A stretch of DNA of 64,000 bases from Fodinisporobacter ferrooxydans (lineage in GTDB: Bacteria > Bacillota > Bacilli > Tumebacillales > MYW30-H2): assembly GCF_022818495.1 (NCBI RefSeq), contig NZ_CP089291.1:2683501-2747500 (forward strand), in the 5' to 3' direction. Of the stretch, positions 16,591-26,179 are shown in pieces; the first letter of the stretch is position 1; every line of letters starts with the position of its first letter. Position numbers and translations under genes: made by a program. The notes below the pieces were generated by a model that saw only the letters and a list, made by a program, of their open reading frames with translations, was not told where the DNA came from and did not search any database.

Positions 16591-17588
16591 CGGTAACAGC
16601 TTGTTTGATTGTCCGGGATGAAGCCGAGTTGTTGGAGGTGTGTATCAGAAGCATTCATGGATTCACAAAGGACGTGGTGGTTGTCGACACCGGTTCGCTT
16701 GACGACAGTCCGGATATTGCGAAGCGGCTGGGCTGCACGGTGTTTCATTTGCCGTGGCAGGATGATTTCAGCGCAGCCCGCAATTTCGCAATCGAACATG
16801 CGACTGGAGAATGGGTGTTGTGTATCGACGCTGATGAACGGATCGAGCTTGCGTGCAGCCGTGATGATGTACACCGGATGCTTGAAACGACCACCTGCCA
16901 GGCGTTTACAGCCGAAGTCCACAGCTATCTCGGTCAGCGCCGGAATTCGGACTTCGTATTTCAAGATCAGCGAGTGGTGTTATTTCGCAGGGATCCCTTG
17001 GTGCGCTTTCGGCGCAGAGTCCACGAAGACGTGACGGAAAGCCTTTCTCTCCGTTATGGAGAGAGCCTTGCGATTGGCAAACTTCCGCTCGTCGTTTGCC
17101 ACTTGGGTTATCTGGATACGATCGTCGAAAAACGGCAAAAACGGGAGCGCAATATACGGCTTTTGCAGATGGAGATCGCGGAACATGGATCGTCGCCATG
17201 GATCGAGTACTGTCTGGGTACGGAACGGGCGGGAAATGAACAATGGGATCAAGCGCTCCCCCTCTTGGAACACGTCGTTTACAGCGGAACCGGAGAGGAA
17301 CGGTTCTGGCTGCCGGCAGCCTATGCGCTGGCATGTTGTTACTTGAAACTGGAAAGAGGGGAAGATTGCAGTACCATTTGCAGCATGGCGATTGTGCATG
17401 ATCATGACATGCACTTTCATTTTTCTCTTCTTCAATCGGAGGCCCGTTTCGCGAATAAAAATTCCCTCGCTGCGTTGCTGGATGGGGAAGTCTGTCATTC
17501 GTTGCAGTCGGAGCAAGACGTTTTCGCCTTTTCCGCCCGTTATCTGGTTTTGTTCCGACAGCTTTGGCAGAAGAGCGGATCGACATGA
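16587..17588 (+). CDS. family 2 glycosyltransferase, shorter paralogue (3)
   Basis: 333 residues from the ATG overlapping the previous stop; GGAGAG lies 6 bases upstream. The GT-A core has TACLIVRDEAELLEVC, VDTGSLDDSP and CIDADERIEL; the helical C-terminal region (about 195-333) is shorter than in the two preceding paralogues. Same presumed role in protein or glycan glycosylation; acts in the cytoplasm, with no membrane segment. Confidence 0.87.
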   Translation: MTVTACLIVRDEAELLEVCIRSIHGFTKDVVVVDTGSLDDSPDIAKRLGCTVFHLPWQDDFSAARNFAIEHATGEWVLCIDADERIELACSRDDVHRMLETTTCQAFTAEVHSYLGQRRNSDFVFQDQRVVLFRRDPLVRFRRRVHEDVTESLSLRYGESLAIGKLPLVVCHLGYLDTIVEKRQKRERNIRLLQMEIAEHGSSPWIEYCLGTERAGNEQWDQALPLLEHVVYSGTGEERFWLPAAYALACCYLKLERGEDCSTICSMAIVHDHDMHFHFSLLQSEARFANKNSLAALLDGEVCHSLQSEQDVFAFSARYLVLFRQLWQKSGST

Positions 17589-17998
17589 CGAATCGAATCG
17601 TAACGGATATCCTGTTCATTCGGCTGCAAGCAAGTCTTTTCTGCAGAAACATTCAAAACGAAGCTGACGGACTATCATTCATTGGCCTGTTATCGCAAAT
17701 GGAACGGCAGCATCCAACCCCGTTCTATATCGTGCATGAATGGCTTTGTTCAAGGAATCAACCGATTGTTTGCCGTGAAGAGATTCAACTGGTGAATCCG
17801 GATGGGCGGGTGGAAGCACATGTGCAGATGTCACCCTTTACGCTGGGAACATGTTTTTGGGACAGAATTCGCATCTACTGGGAGGTAACCGATTTTCATC
17901 CGGACTGTACGGGGATCTTCGAGATTCGTACACGTCTGTTCGAAGTTGAAACAGAAAAGTTGTTGTACTTTCAGACAGATCCGCTTTGGGTCGTATAG
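17585..17998 (+). CDS. unknown 137-residue protein in the glycosyltransferase operon
   Basis: Starts within the previous stop (ATGA at 17585). The sequence alternates short hydrophobic and polar strands (TDILFIRLQASLFC, FYIVHEWLCS, FEIRTRLFEV) and looks all-beta, without signal peptide or membrane segment. A Trp-rich centre (FWDRIRIYWEVTDF) is notable. I do not recognise the family; the tight coupling to three glycosyltransferases suggests a role in the same process. Confidence 0.75.
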   Translation: MTNRIVTDILFIRLQASLFCRNIQNEADGLSFIGLLSQMERQHPTPFYIVHEWLCSRNQPIVCREEIQLVNPDGRVEAHVQMSPFTLGTCFWDRIRIYWEVTDFHPDCTGIFEIRTRLFEVETEKLLYFQTDPLWVV

Positions 17999-18017
17999 TC
18001 AGGAGGGGATCAGGCGG

Positions 18018-19418
18018 ATGGCCACAGGGCGGATCACCGGCAAAAAAGCAAGCTTGACCAGCATCATTATTCCAACATGCAACAAATGGGAGTATACAAA
18101 GCAATGTCTGGAAAGCATCCGACAATTTACCGATGCCCCTTATGAGCTGATTGTCGTCGACAATGGATCACAGGATGTGACAGTACAAGAATTGCGCCGC
18201 ATGGAGGATGTTTTCCTGATTGAAAATAACGCCAATTTGGGATTCCCGCGGGCATGCAATCAAGGGATGGCCCAAGCAAAAGGCGACCAATTGCTCATCC
18301 TGAACAATGATATTGTGGTCAGCCGTCAGTGGTTGTCCAACATGCTCCATTGTTTAAATGGCGATCCCCGCAACGGTGCAGTCGGACCGGTGACCAACTA
18401 TATATCGGGTGTGCAGGCGCGACCTGTCGGCTACAGTTCCCTTGCGGAGTATTTCGAATTTGTCAAGGATTATAACCATTCCGATCCTGCGAAGTGGTTT
18501 TGCACACTCAGGCTGGTTGGATTTTGCTTGCTCATCCGGCGGGACGTTTACGAAAAGGTGGGCGGATTTGACGAACGGTTCGGGAAAGGAAACTTTGAGG
18601 ATGACGATTACTGCATGCGCATGCGGCGCGCGGGCTACCGTCTGGTTGTAGCCGCAGACACGTATATACATCATTACGGCAGTGTCACGAACCGCATGGA
18701 TCCGGAATATGCCCAGCTGTTGGAAACCAATCGCCTGCAATTTGTAAGCAAATGGGGTATCGATCCATTGCAAATGTTACAGTATCATGACGCTCTCGCC
18801 GCATTTCTTCCACCGGCGGATCGGATACTGGACGCCGCCTGCGGGGGTGGAGGCCTTGGCTTGAATTTGAAAAATAAAGGCATGCCGTTCGTTGCCGGAA
18901 TCGAAAGCGATGCGTTGTTGGCAGTCGATGCACGTACGGTTCTCGATGAAGTATGGGTTGGTGATGCGGAAACGATTCGGCTGCCATATCCGGGCGGATG
19001 GTTTGATGCCATACTCCTGGCAGATGCGCTTTTGCATTTTGCCAATCCTAAAGCGGCGCTGGCACATTTGGCGACATATCTAAAACAAGGCGGATATGTG
19101 GTCGCATCCATTTCCAATGCCACCTATGTCGGCGTGATCAAGAAACTGTTGGAAGGAAACGGAATGCGTCTGGAGCTTGGCAGGCAATACAACGGCAACT
19201 CAGCGCTCCTTTCTCTGGATGAGATCATATGGCTGTTCGAACAGGCCGGATTGCAAATCGAGACCATCGGCGGGATGCAAGAAATGGATGACAAATTGGA
19301 AATCATGGTTCATGAATTGCTGCAGCTTCGAGAACGCCTGGGGCTTGGGGAGTTGGTTCCTTCGGCGCTGGATCAATGGAAGACGAAGCAATATTATATT
19401 CGTGCGATTAAGAGATAA
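18018..19418 (+). CDS. fusion of family 2 glycosyltransferase and SAM-dependent methyltransferase
   Basis: 466 residues. The N-terminal GT-A domain (about 10-250) has TSIIIPTCNKWEYTKQCL, VDNGSQD, LILNNDIVV and the GGFDERFGKGNFEDDDYC acceptor-site motif typical of rhamnosyl-type transferases. The C-terminal domain (about 265-460) is a class I methyltransferase: ILDAACGGGGLGLNLK binds SAM, then ILLADALLHFANP. The bifunctional layout suggests addition of a sugar and methylation of the glycan. Start chosen at the ATG with AGGAGGGG 9 bases upstream. Confidence 0.88.
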   Translation: MATGRITGKKASLTSIIIPTCNKWEYTKQCLESIRQFTDAPYELIVVDNGSQDVTVQELRRMEDVFLIENNANLGFPRACNQGMAQAKGDQLLILNNDIVVSRQWLSNMLHCLNGDPRNGAVGPVTNYISGVQARPVGYSSLAEYFEFVKDYNHSDPAKWFCTLRLVGFCLLIRRDVYEKVGGFDERFGKGNFEDDDYCMRMRRAGYRLVVAADTYIHHYGSVTNRMDPEYAQLLETNRLQFVSKWGIDPLQMLQYHDALAAFLPPADRILDAACGGGGLGLNLKNKGMPFVAGIESDALLAVDARTVLDEVWVGDAETIRLPYPGGWFDAILLADALLHFANPKAALAHLATYLKQGGYVVASISNATYVGVIKKLLEGNGMRLELGRQYNGNSALLSLDEIIWLFEQAGLQIETIGGMQEMDDKLEIMVHELLQLRERLGLGELVPSALDQWKTKQYYIRAIKR

Positions 19419-19562
19419 GGCACCGCTTAAGAAGCCTTGTGAGAGTCACATTTGACATGTACACCGTATATATTGCACAGATGGGATAATCCAAAGAAAC
19501 GGGAGCTCGAAGGATTGCAAAATGTTGCTGCATCCTGTAAGAAGTTTAAAGGAGACCGTCGG

Positions 19563-21266
19563 ATGGACGAACATAAAGTTCTGTTTGTTACATGTGTCAA
19601 TAATGAGGAAATGTATCGAAATTGTATGAACCATTTGCGCGGGTTAATGATTCCCGAAGGCTTCAAAGTGGACGTATTGCCGATCCGGGATGCCGAAAGC
19701 ATGACAAAAGCATATAACACAGCCATGCGGTCGTCAGATGCCAAATATAAAGTTTACCTGCACCAGGATACTTTTATCATCCATAAATTCTTTATCCATG
19801 ATGTCATTGCATTGTTTCAGAATGAGCCGGCGCTTGGCCTTTTAGGTATGGTTGGCTGCAAAAAACTTCCCCCAAATGGTGTTTGGTGGGAAGGCAAGAA
19901 CTTGGTGGGCAAGGTTATCGAGCATCGCAATACGTATCGTGTATTAAAATTTGAGGATGCCGACGAACCCTTCAGTTCCGTCGAAGCGATCGACGGCCTG
20001 TTAATGGCTGCACAGTATGATGTTCCATGGCGTGAAGATCTGTTTCAAGGATTTCATTTTTATGATACTTCGCAATCGCTGGAATTCCACAAACATGGCT
20101 GCTTGGTTGGGGTTCCTGCACAAGCCGAAGCTTGGTGTATCCACGATTGCGGCAATGAATTCGATGTAAATCGTTATCAGCACGATCGGAGTGTCTTTAT
20201 TAAAAACTATACGCAGGTATCGGATTCTACCCGATCATCCGACGATATTGCAACATCGATCCCAACTGTTTCCAATGAAGCGGATGATGAACCAATCAAG
20301 GACGAACAACCGCCGAATCAGCCGGGAGATGCGAAACAGGAAGATCCGATTCTGATTTATGAGTCCCCTTTGGTCAGCGTGTTAATACCAACATATAACA
20401 GACCGCACTATTTGGAACTTGCAGTACAAAGCGTTCTTATGCAAACGTACAAAAAGATTGAAATCATTATTACCGACAATAGCACGAATCTTGAGTCACA
20501 GGCAAGACTTGCCCCATACTTGGAAAAACACCCGCAAATCAAGTATGTCAAAAATGAGCGGGATCTCGGTTACGTGGAGAACTGTCAGCGGGGGTTTGCA
20601 TTAGCATCCGGAGACTACATCAATTATCTTATGGACGATGATCTCTTTTGCAGAGAAAAAATAGAAAAAATGCTGTCATTTTATTTGCAGCATGCTGATA
20701 TCACACTTGTAACATCGTATCGACAATTGATGGACGAAGCCGGAAATCCGCTTGCGCCAATCGCTGCAACCAGGAAATTATTTGAAGAAACGGCAATGCT
20801 GGATGGAAAGGTGTTAGGGAACTTCGTACTTTCGAACTGTCTGAATGTGATTGGCGAACCGACAACAGTACTGTTTAGAAGAAAAGACCTCGAAAGGTTT
20901 GGAGCTTACAAAGGAAAATCATACAAAATGCTGATCGATGTCGCTTCCTGGATGTCCCTCTTATCGAAAGGCAATGCCGTTTATATTTCGGAAACCTTAA
21001 GCCAATTCAGACTTCATTCGAATCAAAGTCAAAAGTCAATTTCCACGAGTGTATCCGCGATCCAGGAATGGCTGGATCTAATCAGAGATGCCAGAGCTGA
21101 AGGTTTTCTGGATCATGATACAGCATATAAAACGGCCCTCAATCAATATTTGACACATTGCAGCCAAATCATCCAACAGGCGATTCATTCCAATGACTGC
21201 AGCATTTTAAAAACAAACCGGGTCGGCGAAATTCTAGGCAGTTGTATTGCCGAGATTGTCGGGTGA
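19563..21266 (+). CDS. two-domain glycosyltransferase (StrF-like domain plus GT2)
   Basis: 567 residues. Residues 1-about 215 resemble the Glyco_tranf_2_5 / StrF group ([42 protein letters not shown]); an acidic, Pro-rich linker (about 225-265) joins a second, canonical GT2 domain ([36 protein letters not shown]). Start at ATG 19563, where AAAGGAG sits 8 bases upstream; an earlier in-frame ATG at 19452 lacks a site. Two catalytic domains suggest addition of two residues in sequence. The TGATG junction couples it to rfbH. Confidence 0.85.
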   Translation: MDEHKVLFVTCVNNEEMYRNCMNHLRGLMIPEGFKVDVLPIRDAESMTKAYNTAMRSSDAKYKVYLHQDTFIIHKFFIHDVIALFQNEPALGLLGMVGCKKLPPNGVWWEGKNLVGKVIEHRNTYRVLKFEDADEPFSSVEAIDGLLMAAQYDVPWREDLFQGFHFYDTSQSLEFHKHGCLVGVPAQAEAWCIHDCGNEFDVNRYQHDRSVFIKNYTQVSDSTRSSDDIATSIPTVSNEADDEPIKDEQPPNQPGDAKQEDPILIYESPLVSVLIPTYNRPHYLELAVQSVLMQTYKKIEIIITDNSTNLESQARLAPYLEKHPQIKYVKNERDLGYVENCQRGFALASGDYINYLMDDDLFCREKIEKMLSFYLQHADITLVTSYRQLMDEAGNPLAPIAATRKLFEETAMLDGKVLGNFVLSNCLNVIGEPTTVLFRRKDLERFGAYKGKSYKMLIDVASWMSLLSKGNAVYISETLSQFRLHSNQSQKSISTSVSAIQEWLDLIRDARAEGFLDHDTAYKTALNQYLTHCSQIIQQAIHSNDCSILKTNRVGEILGSCIAEIVG

Positions 21267-22597
21267 TGAACATGAACAGAACCGCAATGGAGATTCGGCA
21301 AAAAATTCTGGAACTTGCACGTCAATATTATCGCGAAAACTGGCCAAAACGTTCCTTTCGTCCTGGAACAGACCACATTCCTGTAAGCGGGAAAGTGTTT
21401 GATGATGATGAGGTGGCCCACCTTGTAGAAGCATCTCTTGATTTTTGGCTGACGACCGGACGGTATGCGGATGAATTTGAAAAAGAGTTTGCACGTTTTA
21501 TGGGCAGACGTTACGCGATTTTGACCAATTCCGGATCCAGCGCCAATTTACTTGCCCTTAGCGCCCTTACATCTGAACAATTAGGAAAACGAAGATTGCT
21601 GCCGGGTGATGAGGTGATTACGGTCGCAGCGGGATTTCCGACTACAGTAAACCCGATTCTGCAAAATCAACTGGTTCCCGTTTTTTTGGATGTCAAGATC
21701 CCAACTTACAACATTGACACAAGTGTATTGGAAACGGCGGTTGGCGAGCGCACAAAGGCGATCATGCTCGCTCACACGCTGGGCAATCCTTTTCATCTGG
21801 ATGAAGTAAAACGCGTCGCGGAGAAATACCATTTATGGTTGATCGAAGACACGTGTGATGCTGTCGGCGCCAAATACCGTGGACAAATGGCCGGTACCTT
21901 TGGCGATCTGGCCACCGTGAGTTTTTATCCCGCACATCATATCACAATGGGTGAAGGAGGAGCCGTACTTACTTCCCATCCGCTCTTGAAACGGATCGTA
22001 GAGTCTTTCCGCGATTGGGGACGTGATTGCTGGTGCGAACCCGGCAAAGATAATACATGCGGAAAACGATTCGGCTGGCAGTTGGGTGATTTGCCGTATG
22101 GATATGACCACAAATATACGTATAGCCATATTGGCTATAATCTCAAATTGACGGATATGCAAGCGGCGGTAGGAGTGGCTCAACTCAAGAAACTTCCTGC
22201 ATTTGTTACAAAGCGTCGGGAAAATTACATGTTTTTGCGTAAGGCGCTGATTCAACTGGAAGATGTCTTGATCTTGCCGGAAGATACGCCCGATAGTGAA
22301 CCGAGTTACTTCGGATTTCCAGTTACTTTGCGCGAAGCTGCTCCAATTTCCCGAAATCAGCTTGTACAACGATTGGATCAGCATAAAATCGGAACGCGCC
22401 TTCTTTTCGGAGGAAATCTTTTGCGTCAACCTGCCTACAAAAATATTCCGCACCGCGTTGTGGGCGAACTGTCCAATACAGACCGGATCATGAATCAGAC
22501 GTTTTGGATCGGCATCTATCCCGGTTTGACGCGCGACATGCTTCAGTATATGGCCGGTATTCTATATCAGATTTTTGGGAGAGAGGGTCGCTTATGA
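21266..22597 (+). CDS. rfbH: CDP-4-keto-6-deoxy-D-glucose-3-dehydrase RfbH (E1)
   Basis: 443 residues, the family length. This PMP- and [2Fe-2S]-dependent enzyme removes the C3 hydroxyl in 3,6-dideoxyhexose synthesis. The aminotransferase fold is visible ([27 protein letters not shown]), but the usual PLP lysine is replaced by His in [14 protein letters not shown], the hallmark of this dehydrase. Cysteines [12 protein letters not shown] form the iron-sulfur site. It needs an electron-transferring reductase (E3, AscD/DdhD type), which is not encoded in the window. The start is one of two ATGs (21266 or 21272) at the previous stop. Confidence 0.93.
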   Translation: MNMNRTAMEIRQKILELARQYYRENWPKRSFRPGTDHIPVSGKVFDDDEVAHLVEASLDFWLTTGRYADEFEKEFARFMGRRYAILTNSGSSANLLALSALTSEQLGKRRLLPGDEVITVAAGFPTTVNPILQNQLVPVFLDVKIPTYNIDTSVLETAVGERTKAIMLAHTLGNPFHLDEVKRVAEKYHLWLIEDTCDAVGAKYRGQMAGTFGDLATVSFYPAHHITMGEGGAVLTSHPLLKRIVESFRDWGRDCWCEPGKDNTCGKRFGWQLGDLPYGYDHKYTYSHIGYNLKLTDMQAAVGVAQLKKLPAFVTKRRENYMFLRKALIQLEDVLILPEDTPDSEPSYFGFPVTLREAAPISRNQLVQRLDQHKIGTRLLFGGNLLRQPAYKNIPHRVVGELSNTDRIMNQTFWIGIYPGLTRDMLQYMAGILYQIFGREGRL

Positions 22598-23388
22598 AAG
22601 TGGTAATCCTCGCCGGTGGATTTGGAACAAGAATCAGTGAAGAATCCCACCTGAAGCCAAAGCCAATGATCGAAATCGGTGAAAACCCTATTTTGTGGCA
22701 TATTATGAAGATCTATTCTCATTATGGATTCCATGATTTCATCATTTGTTTGGGATATAAAGGAAATGTTATTAAGGAATATTTTTCAAATTATTACCTG
22801 CATGCAGCAGATGTTACCTTCAATTTTCAAAAACCGGATAAAAGAATGATCCATCACTATTCGGCCGAACCTTGGAGTGTTACATTGGCAGATACCGGGA
22901 AAGAGACCATGACAGGCGGCCGTGTGAAACAGATTCGAAAGTATGTAGGAAATGAGCCGTTTATGCTTACTTATGGAGATGGAGTAGCGGATGTCAATAT
23001 ACTAGAATTGGCCGAATACCATCGCTCTCACGGGAAACTTGCCACAATCACGGCTGCACAACCGCCCGGACGCTTTGGAGCGTTGCGTATAACTGAAGAT
23101 AGCAGGGTGGAGAAATTTGAGGAAAAGGTAAAAGGTGACGGCGGGTGGGTAAATGCTGGGTTCTTCGTATTCCAGCCGGAGATTTTTGACTATATCGAGG
23201 GAAGCGGCACAATTTTAGAAAAAGAGCCTTTGGAAAACCTTGCGAATCACGGACAACTGATTGCCTATAAACATTCCGGCTTTTGGCAGCCCATGGATAC
23301 ACTGCGCGACAAAATATACCTGGAAGAATTGTGGAAAACAGGAAAAGCGCCTTGGAAAAAATGGGAGGAAAAAATGATTCACGAGTAA
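22594..23388 (+). CDS. rfbF: glucose-1-phosphate cytidylyltransferase
   Basis: 264 residues. Makes CDP-glucose from CTP and glucose-1-phosphate, the entry step of CDP-dideoxysugar synthesis. Signature [46 protein letters not shown] and [11 protein letters not shown] identify the RfbF/AscA/DdhA group. ATG overlaps the rfbH stop (ATGA), with GGGAGAGAGGG just upstream. The downstream gene follows after 17 bases. Confidence 0.95.
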   Translation: MKVVILAGGFGTRISEESHLKPKPMIEIGENPILWHIMKIYSHYGFHDFIICLGYKGNVIKEYFSNYYLHAADVTFNFQKPDKRMIHHYSAEPWSVTLADTGKETMTGGRVKQIRKYVGNEPFMLTYGDGVADVNILELAEYHRSHGKLATITAAQPPGRFGALRITEDSRVEKFEEKVKGDGGWVNAGFFVFQPEIFDYIEGSGTILEKEPLENLANHGQLIAYKHSGFWQPMDTLRDKIYLEELWKTGKAPWKKWEEKMIHE

Positions 23389-23405
23389 GGAAGAGATGAT
23401 CAACC

Positions 23406-24497
23406 ATGTTGGACGTTGATTTCTGGAAAAATAAAAATGTATTGGTTACAGGCCACACAGGGTTCAAGGGTTCGTGGTTGTGTTTATGGCTCCATGCTTT
23501 AGGTGCGAAAGTCACAGGTTATGCGCTATCTCCACCATCCCGCCCAAATGTATTCCAGTTATGTGAAATTGGCGATCTCGTCACTTCTGTGATTGACGAT
23601 ATAAGAAATAAACAGAGATTGCAAGCAATCGTATCGGAAAAGAGTCCGGAAATTATCATTCATCTGGCAGCACAGCCACTCGTCCAGGAATCCTATCACG
23701 ATCCCGCAGAAACATACGAAATTAATGCCATGGGCACAGTGTATTTGTTTGAGGCAATCAGACATTCAGCAAGGGAAGGAAAAGGTGCAAAAGCGGTAGT
23801 GAATGTCACAAGCGACAAATGCTACAAAGACCAAGAGTGGATTTGGGGTTACCGGGAAAATGACCCGCTCGGTGGATTTGATCCGTATTCGAACAGCAAA
23901 GCCTGTTCAGAGTTGATAACCGCTTCCTATCGAAACTCTTTCTTTCACCACGATGATTTTGCCGTACATGGCGTGGCGCTTGCTTCTGCCAGAGCGGGAA
24001 ATGTGATCGGCGGCGGGGACTTTGCCGCATTGCGTTTGGTTCCGGATTGCATGCGTTCGCTCTTAAAGCACGAACCCATTACGATTCGAAATCCTGCAGC
24101 TGTAAGGCCCTGGCAACATGTGCTTGAGCCGCTTGGCGGGTACCTGATGCTGGCGCAAAAGTTATATGAGTGCGGCACCCAATTTGCGGAAGAATGGAAT
24201 TTTGGGCCAAATGACAATGATGCCAGAACGGTTGAATGGGTAGTCGGGAAAATATGCGAAAAATGGGGTTCTGATGCGATCTATGAAATCGACCAGAATC
24301 AGCATCCGCATGAGACACATTACTTGACATTGGATTGTTCAAAGGCAAAAACGAAATTGGGTTGGCACCCTGTATGGAATCTGGAGCAAGCCATCGATAA
24401 AGTGATCGAGTGGACACGAGCATATCGTGAAAATCACAATATCAGACATGTATGTTTAAAACAAATGGAGGATTACATGAACTGTTTTGACCAATAG
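23406..24497 (+). CDS. rfbG: CDP-glucose 4,6-dehydratase
   Basis: 363 residues, an extended short-chain dehydrogenase/reductase that forms CDP-4-keto-6-deoxyglucose. The NAD-binding start VLVTGHTGFKGSWL is the version typical of RfbG; the active site has the TSDKCYKDQEWIWGYREND stretch and YSNSKAC (YxxxK). GNVIGGGDFA and VRPWQHVLEP are family motifs. It works between RfbF and RfbH. Confidence 0.95.
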   Translation: MLDVDFWKNKNVLVTGHTGFKGSWLCLWLHALGAKVTGYALSPPSRPNVFQLCEIGDLVTSVIDDIRNKQRLQAIVSEKSPEIIIHLAAQPLVQESYHDPAETYEINAMGTVYLFEAIRHSAREGKGAKAVVNVTSDKCYKDQEWIWGYRENDPLGGFDPYSNSKACSELITASYRNSFFHHDDFAVHGVALASARAGNVIGGGDFAALRLVPDCMRSLLKHEPITIRNPAAVRPWQHVLEPLGGYLMLAQKLYECGTQFAEEWNFGPNDNDARTVEWVVGKICEKWGSDAIYEIDQNQHPHETHYLTLDCSKAKTKLGWHPVWNLEQAIDKVIEWTRAYRENHNIRHVCLKQMEDYMNCFDQ

Positions 24498-24552
24498 GAA
24501 AATGTTTCATACAGTAAGATGCAGGGATTCATCGTGAAGGGGCAGTGTCGTC

Positions 24553-25116
24553 ATGCAATTGCATAAAACCCGAATTCCCGGCTGTTTTACAATACAACCG
24601 TTGCTGTTTAAAGATGAACGAGGCGTCTTCGTCAAAACATTTCGTTCCGATGTTTTTGCGGAAAATCATTTGGAAACCCATTTTCCGGAGCAATATTATT
24701 CAATTTCCCGGCAAGGAGTTTTGCGAGGATTGCATTTTCAGATTCCTCCCAGAGAGCATACAAAGCTCGTGTATTGTGTATCCGGCAAAGTCATGGATGT
24801 CATCGTGGATCTGCGAAGGGGTTCACCAGCGTTTGGAAATTTTGAGGTGTTTGAGTTATCTGCAGAAGAAGGCAATATGATTTATATCCCTCCAGGATTG
24901 GCACACGGTTTTTATGTAACAAGCGAGCGCGCGATTTTAGTCTACAACGTTTCCTCTTTGTACTCTCCGGAACACGATTGCGGGATTCATTGGCGTTCGA
25001 TCGATTTGCCATGGCCGAATCAAAACCCTATTCTTTCGGAAAGAGATGGCGCCTTTCCACATGTATCGAATTTTTCCAGTCCATTTTCATTCGAGGGTGG
25101 TGAAAAAGGAAAATGA
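24553..25116 (+). CDS. dTDP-4-dehydrorhamnose 3,5-epimerase family protein (probable CDP-sugar epimerase)
   Basis: 187 residues, cupin fold of the RmlC family: RDERGVFVKTFR-like start, GVLRGLHFQIPP, KLVYCVSGKVMDVIVDLRRGSPAFG and PPGLAHGFYV. In a CDP-dideoxysugar operon the matching role is the C5 epimerase of ascarylose synthesis (AscE type), which gives the L-configuration; pathways to abequose, paratose or tyvelose do not need it. GAAGGGG lies 11 bases before the ATG. The stop overlaps the reductase start. The substrate is inferred from context. Confidence 0.85.
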   Translation: MQLHKTRIPGCFTIQPLLFKDERGVFVKTFRSDVFAENHLETHFPEQYYSISRQGVLRGLHFQIPPREHTKLVYCVSGKVMDVIVDLRRGSPAFGNFEVFELSAEEGNMIYIPPGLAHGFYVTSERAILVYNVSSLYSPEHDCGIHWRSIDLPWPNQNPILSERDGAFPHVSNFSSPFSFEGGEKGK

Positions 25117-26012
25117 TGCCGCCGACAGCGATCGTTACAGGTGGGACCGGCTTTGTCGGGTCATATTTGGTGAGGCGTTTGGTTGCTGACGGGTGGAATG
25201 TACATAGCATCGTCCGCCCGGAGTCAAAACTTTTGCTTTTGCAAGACATATTGGATCGTATAACTCTGCACGTTCACGACGGCTCGACAAATCACATGCT
25301 TCAAATTTTAAAAATGGCGAAACCTGCGGTTGTTTTTCATTTGGCATCCTTATTTCTTGCTCAACACGAGCCAAAGGATATTGAACCGATGATGCAAAGC
25401 AATCTTATGTTTGGCACGCAACTTGTTGAAGCCATGGTCGCAAATGGTGTGTCCCGGTTGATTAATACCGGAACCTCGTGGCAACATTACGAAAATAAAG
25501 AGTATAGTCCGGTTTGTCTCTATGCTGCAACAAAGCAGGCGTTTCAAAACATTTTACAATTCTATACAGAAGCGACTCCTTTAAAAGTCATTACGTTAAA
25601 ATTGTTTGATACGTATGGTGCTGGGGATCCGAGACCCAAATTGTTTTCCGTCTTGCGAAAACATTCCAAGCAACTTGAACCATTGTCCATGTCGCCTGGG
25701 GAACAGTTCATGGATCTTGTCTATATTGATGATGTCGTGACAGCTTTTATTTTAGCTGCCCGGCGTATACAAAATGAGGATGGCAAAGCAAATGAAGAGT
25801 TTGCGGTGTCTTCCGGCCATAGGATTCAGTTAAAGCATTTGGTCGAAACGTATCGTCGTGTCGTGGGAAAACCATTGCAAATCCAATGGGGTGTACGTCC
25901 TTACCGCTTTCGTGAGGTTATGGCGCCTTGGAATACAGGGCAGCGGTTGCCCGGCTGGGAACCAATGATGCAACTGGAAGAGGGCATTCGAAGAATGGAA
26001 GGAATGGAATAA
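25113..26012 (+). CDS. NAD-dependent epimerase/dehydratase, probable final 4-reductase
   Basis: 299 residues, extended SDR: AIVTGGTGFVGSYL for NAD(P) binding, and YAATKQA (YxxxK) as catalytic pair. As last gene of the CDP-sugar set it most likely reduces the 4-keto group (AscF/RfbJ role) to give the finished CDP-3,6-dideoxyhexose. The ATG overlaps the epimerase stop. A transferase specific for the product should be among the upstream glycosyltransferases. Confidence 0.83.
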   Translation: MMPPTAIVTGGTGFVGSYLVRRLVADGWNVHSIVRPESKLLLLQDILDRITLHVHDGSTNHMLQILKMAKPAVVFHLASLFLAQHEPKDIEPMMQSNLMFGTQLVEAMVANGVSRLINTGTSWQHYENKEYSPVCLYAATKQAFQNILQFYTEATPLKVITLKLFDTYGAGDPRPKLFSVLRKHSKQLEPLSMSPGEQFMDLVYIDDVVTAFILAARRIQNEDGKANEEFAVSSGHRIQLKHLVETYRRVVGKPLQIQWGVRPYRFREVMAPWNTGQRLPGWEPMMQLEEGIRRMEGME

Positions 26013-26031
26013 ATGGATTTGTTTCACTCAC

Positions 26032-26113
26032 AAAAAAATGGCGTGAATCTCTTCACGCCGTTTCCAAACTATATATTTAAAAAGGGGGTCAAATGTTATG
26101 TCTCTATAGTATC
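26032..26113 (-). other. conserved intergenic element, copy B (core plus minus-strand terminator)
   Basis: Core at 26079-26113, 34 of 35 bases identical to copy A. The hairpin GGCGTGAA (26040-26047) / TTCACGCC (26052-26059) followed on the minus strand by a seven-T run (26038-26032) ends leftward transcription, here coming from glyS 70 bases away. The stem differs from copy A by compensating bases (GGC/GCC versus GAC/GTC), so the structure is kept while the sequence changed. Confidence 0.62.
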
Positions 26114-26158
26114 GCCAAAATATTTCATACATATTACATGCAGATGAAAAGTTTGTGA
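26093..26158 (+). CDS. candidate 21-residue micro-ORF, paralogue of the one at 10843
   Basis: ATG behind AAAAAGGGGG, 21 codons beginning MLCLYSI, TGA stop. Same length and start context as the frame at 10843. It lies between the end of the CDP-sugar operon and glyS. As argued for the other copy, the even spread of substitutions across codon positions is against a selected peptide, so this is offered as an alternative reading of the conserved element. Confidence 0.3.
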   Translation: MLCLYSIAKIFHTYYMQMKSL

Positions 26159-26179
26159 TAAATGGACACTTGAATCTCT

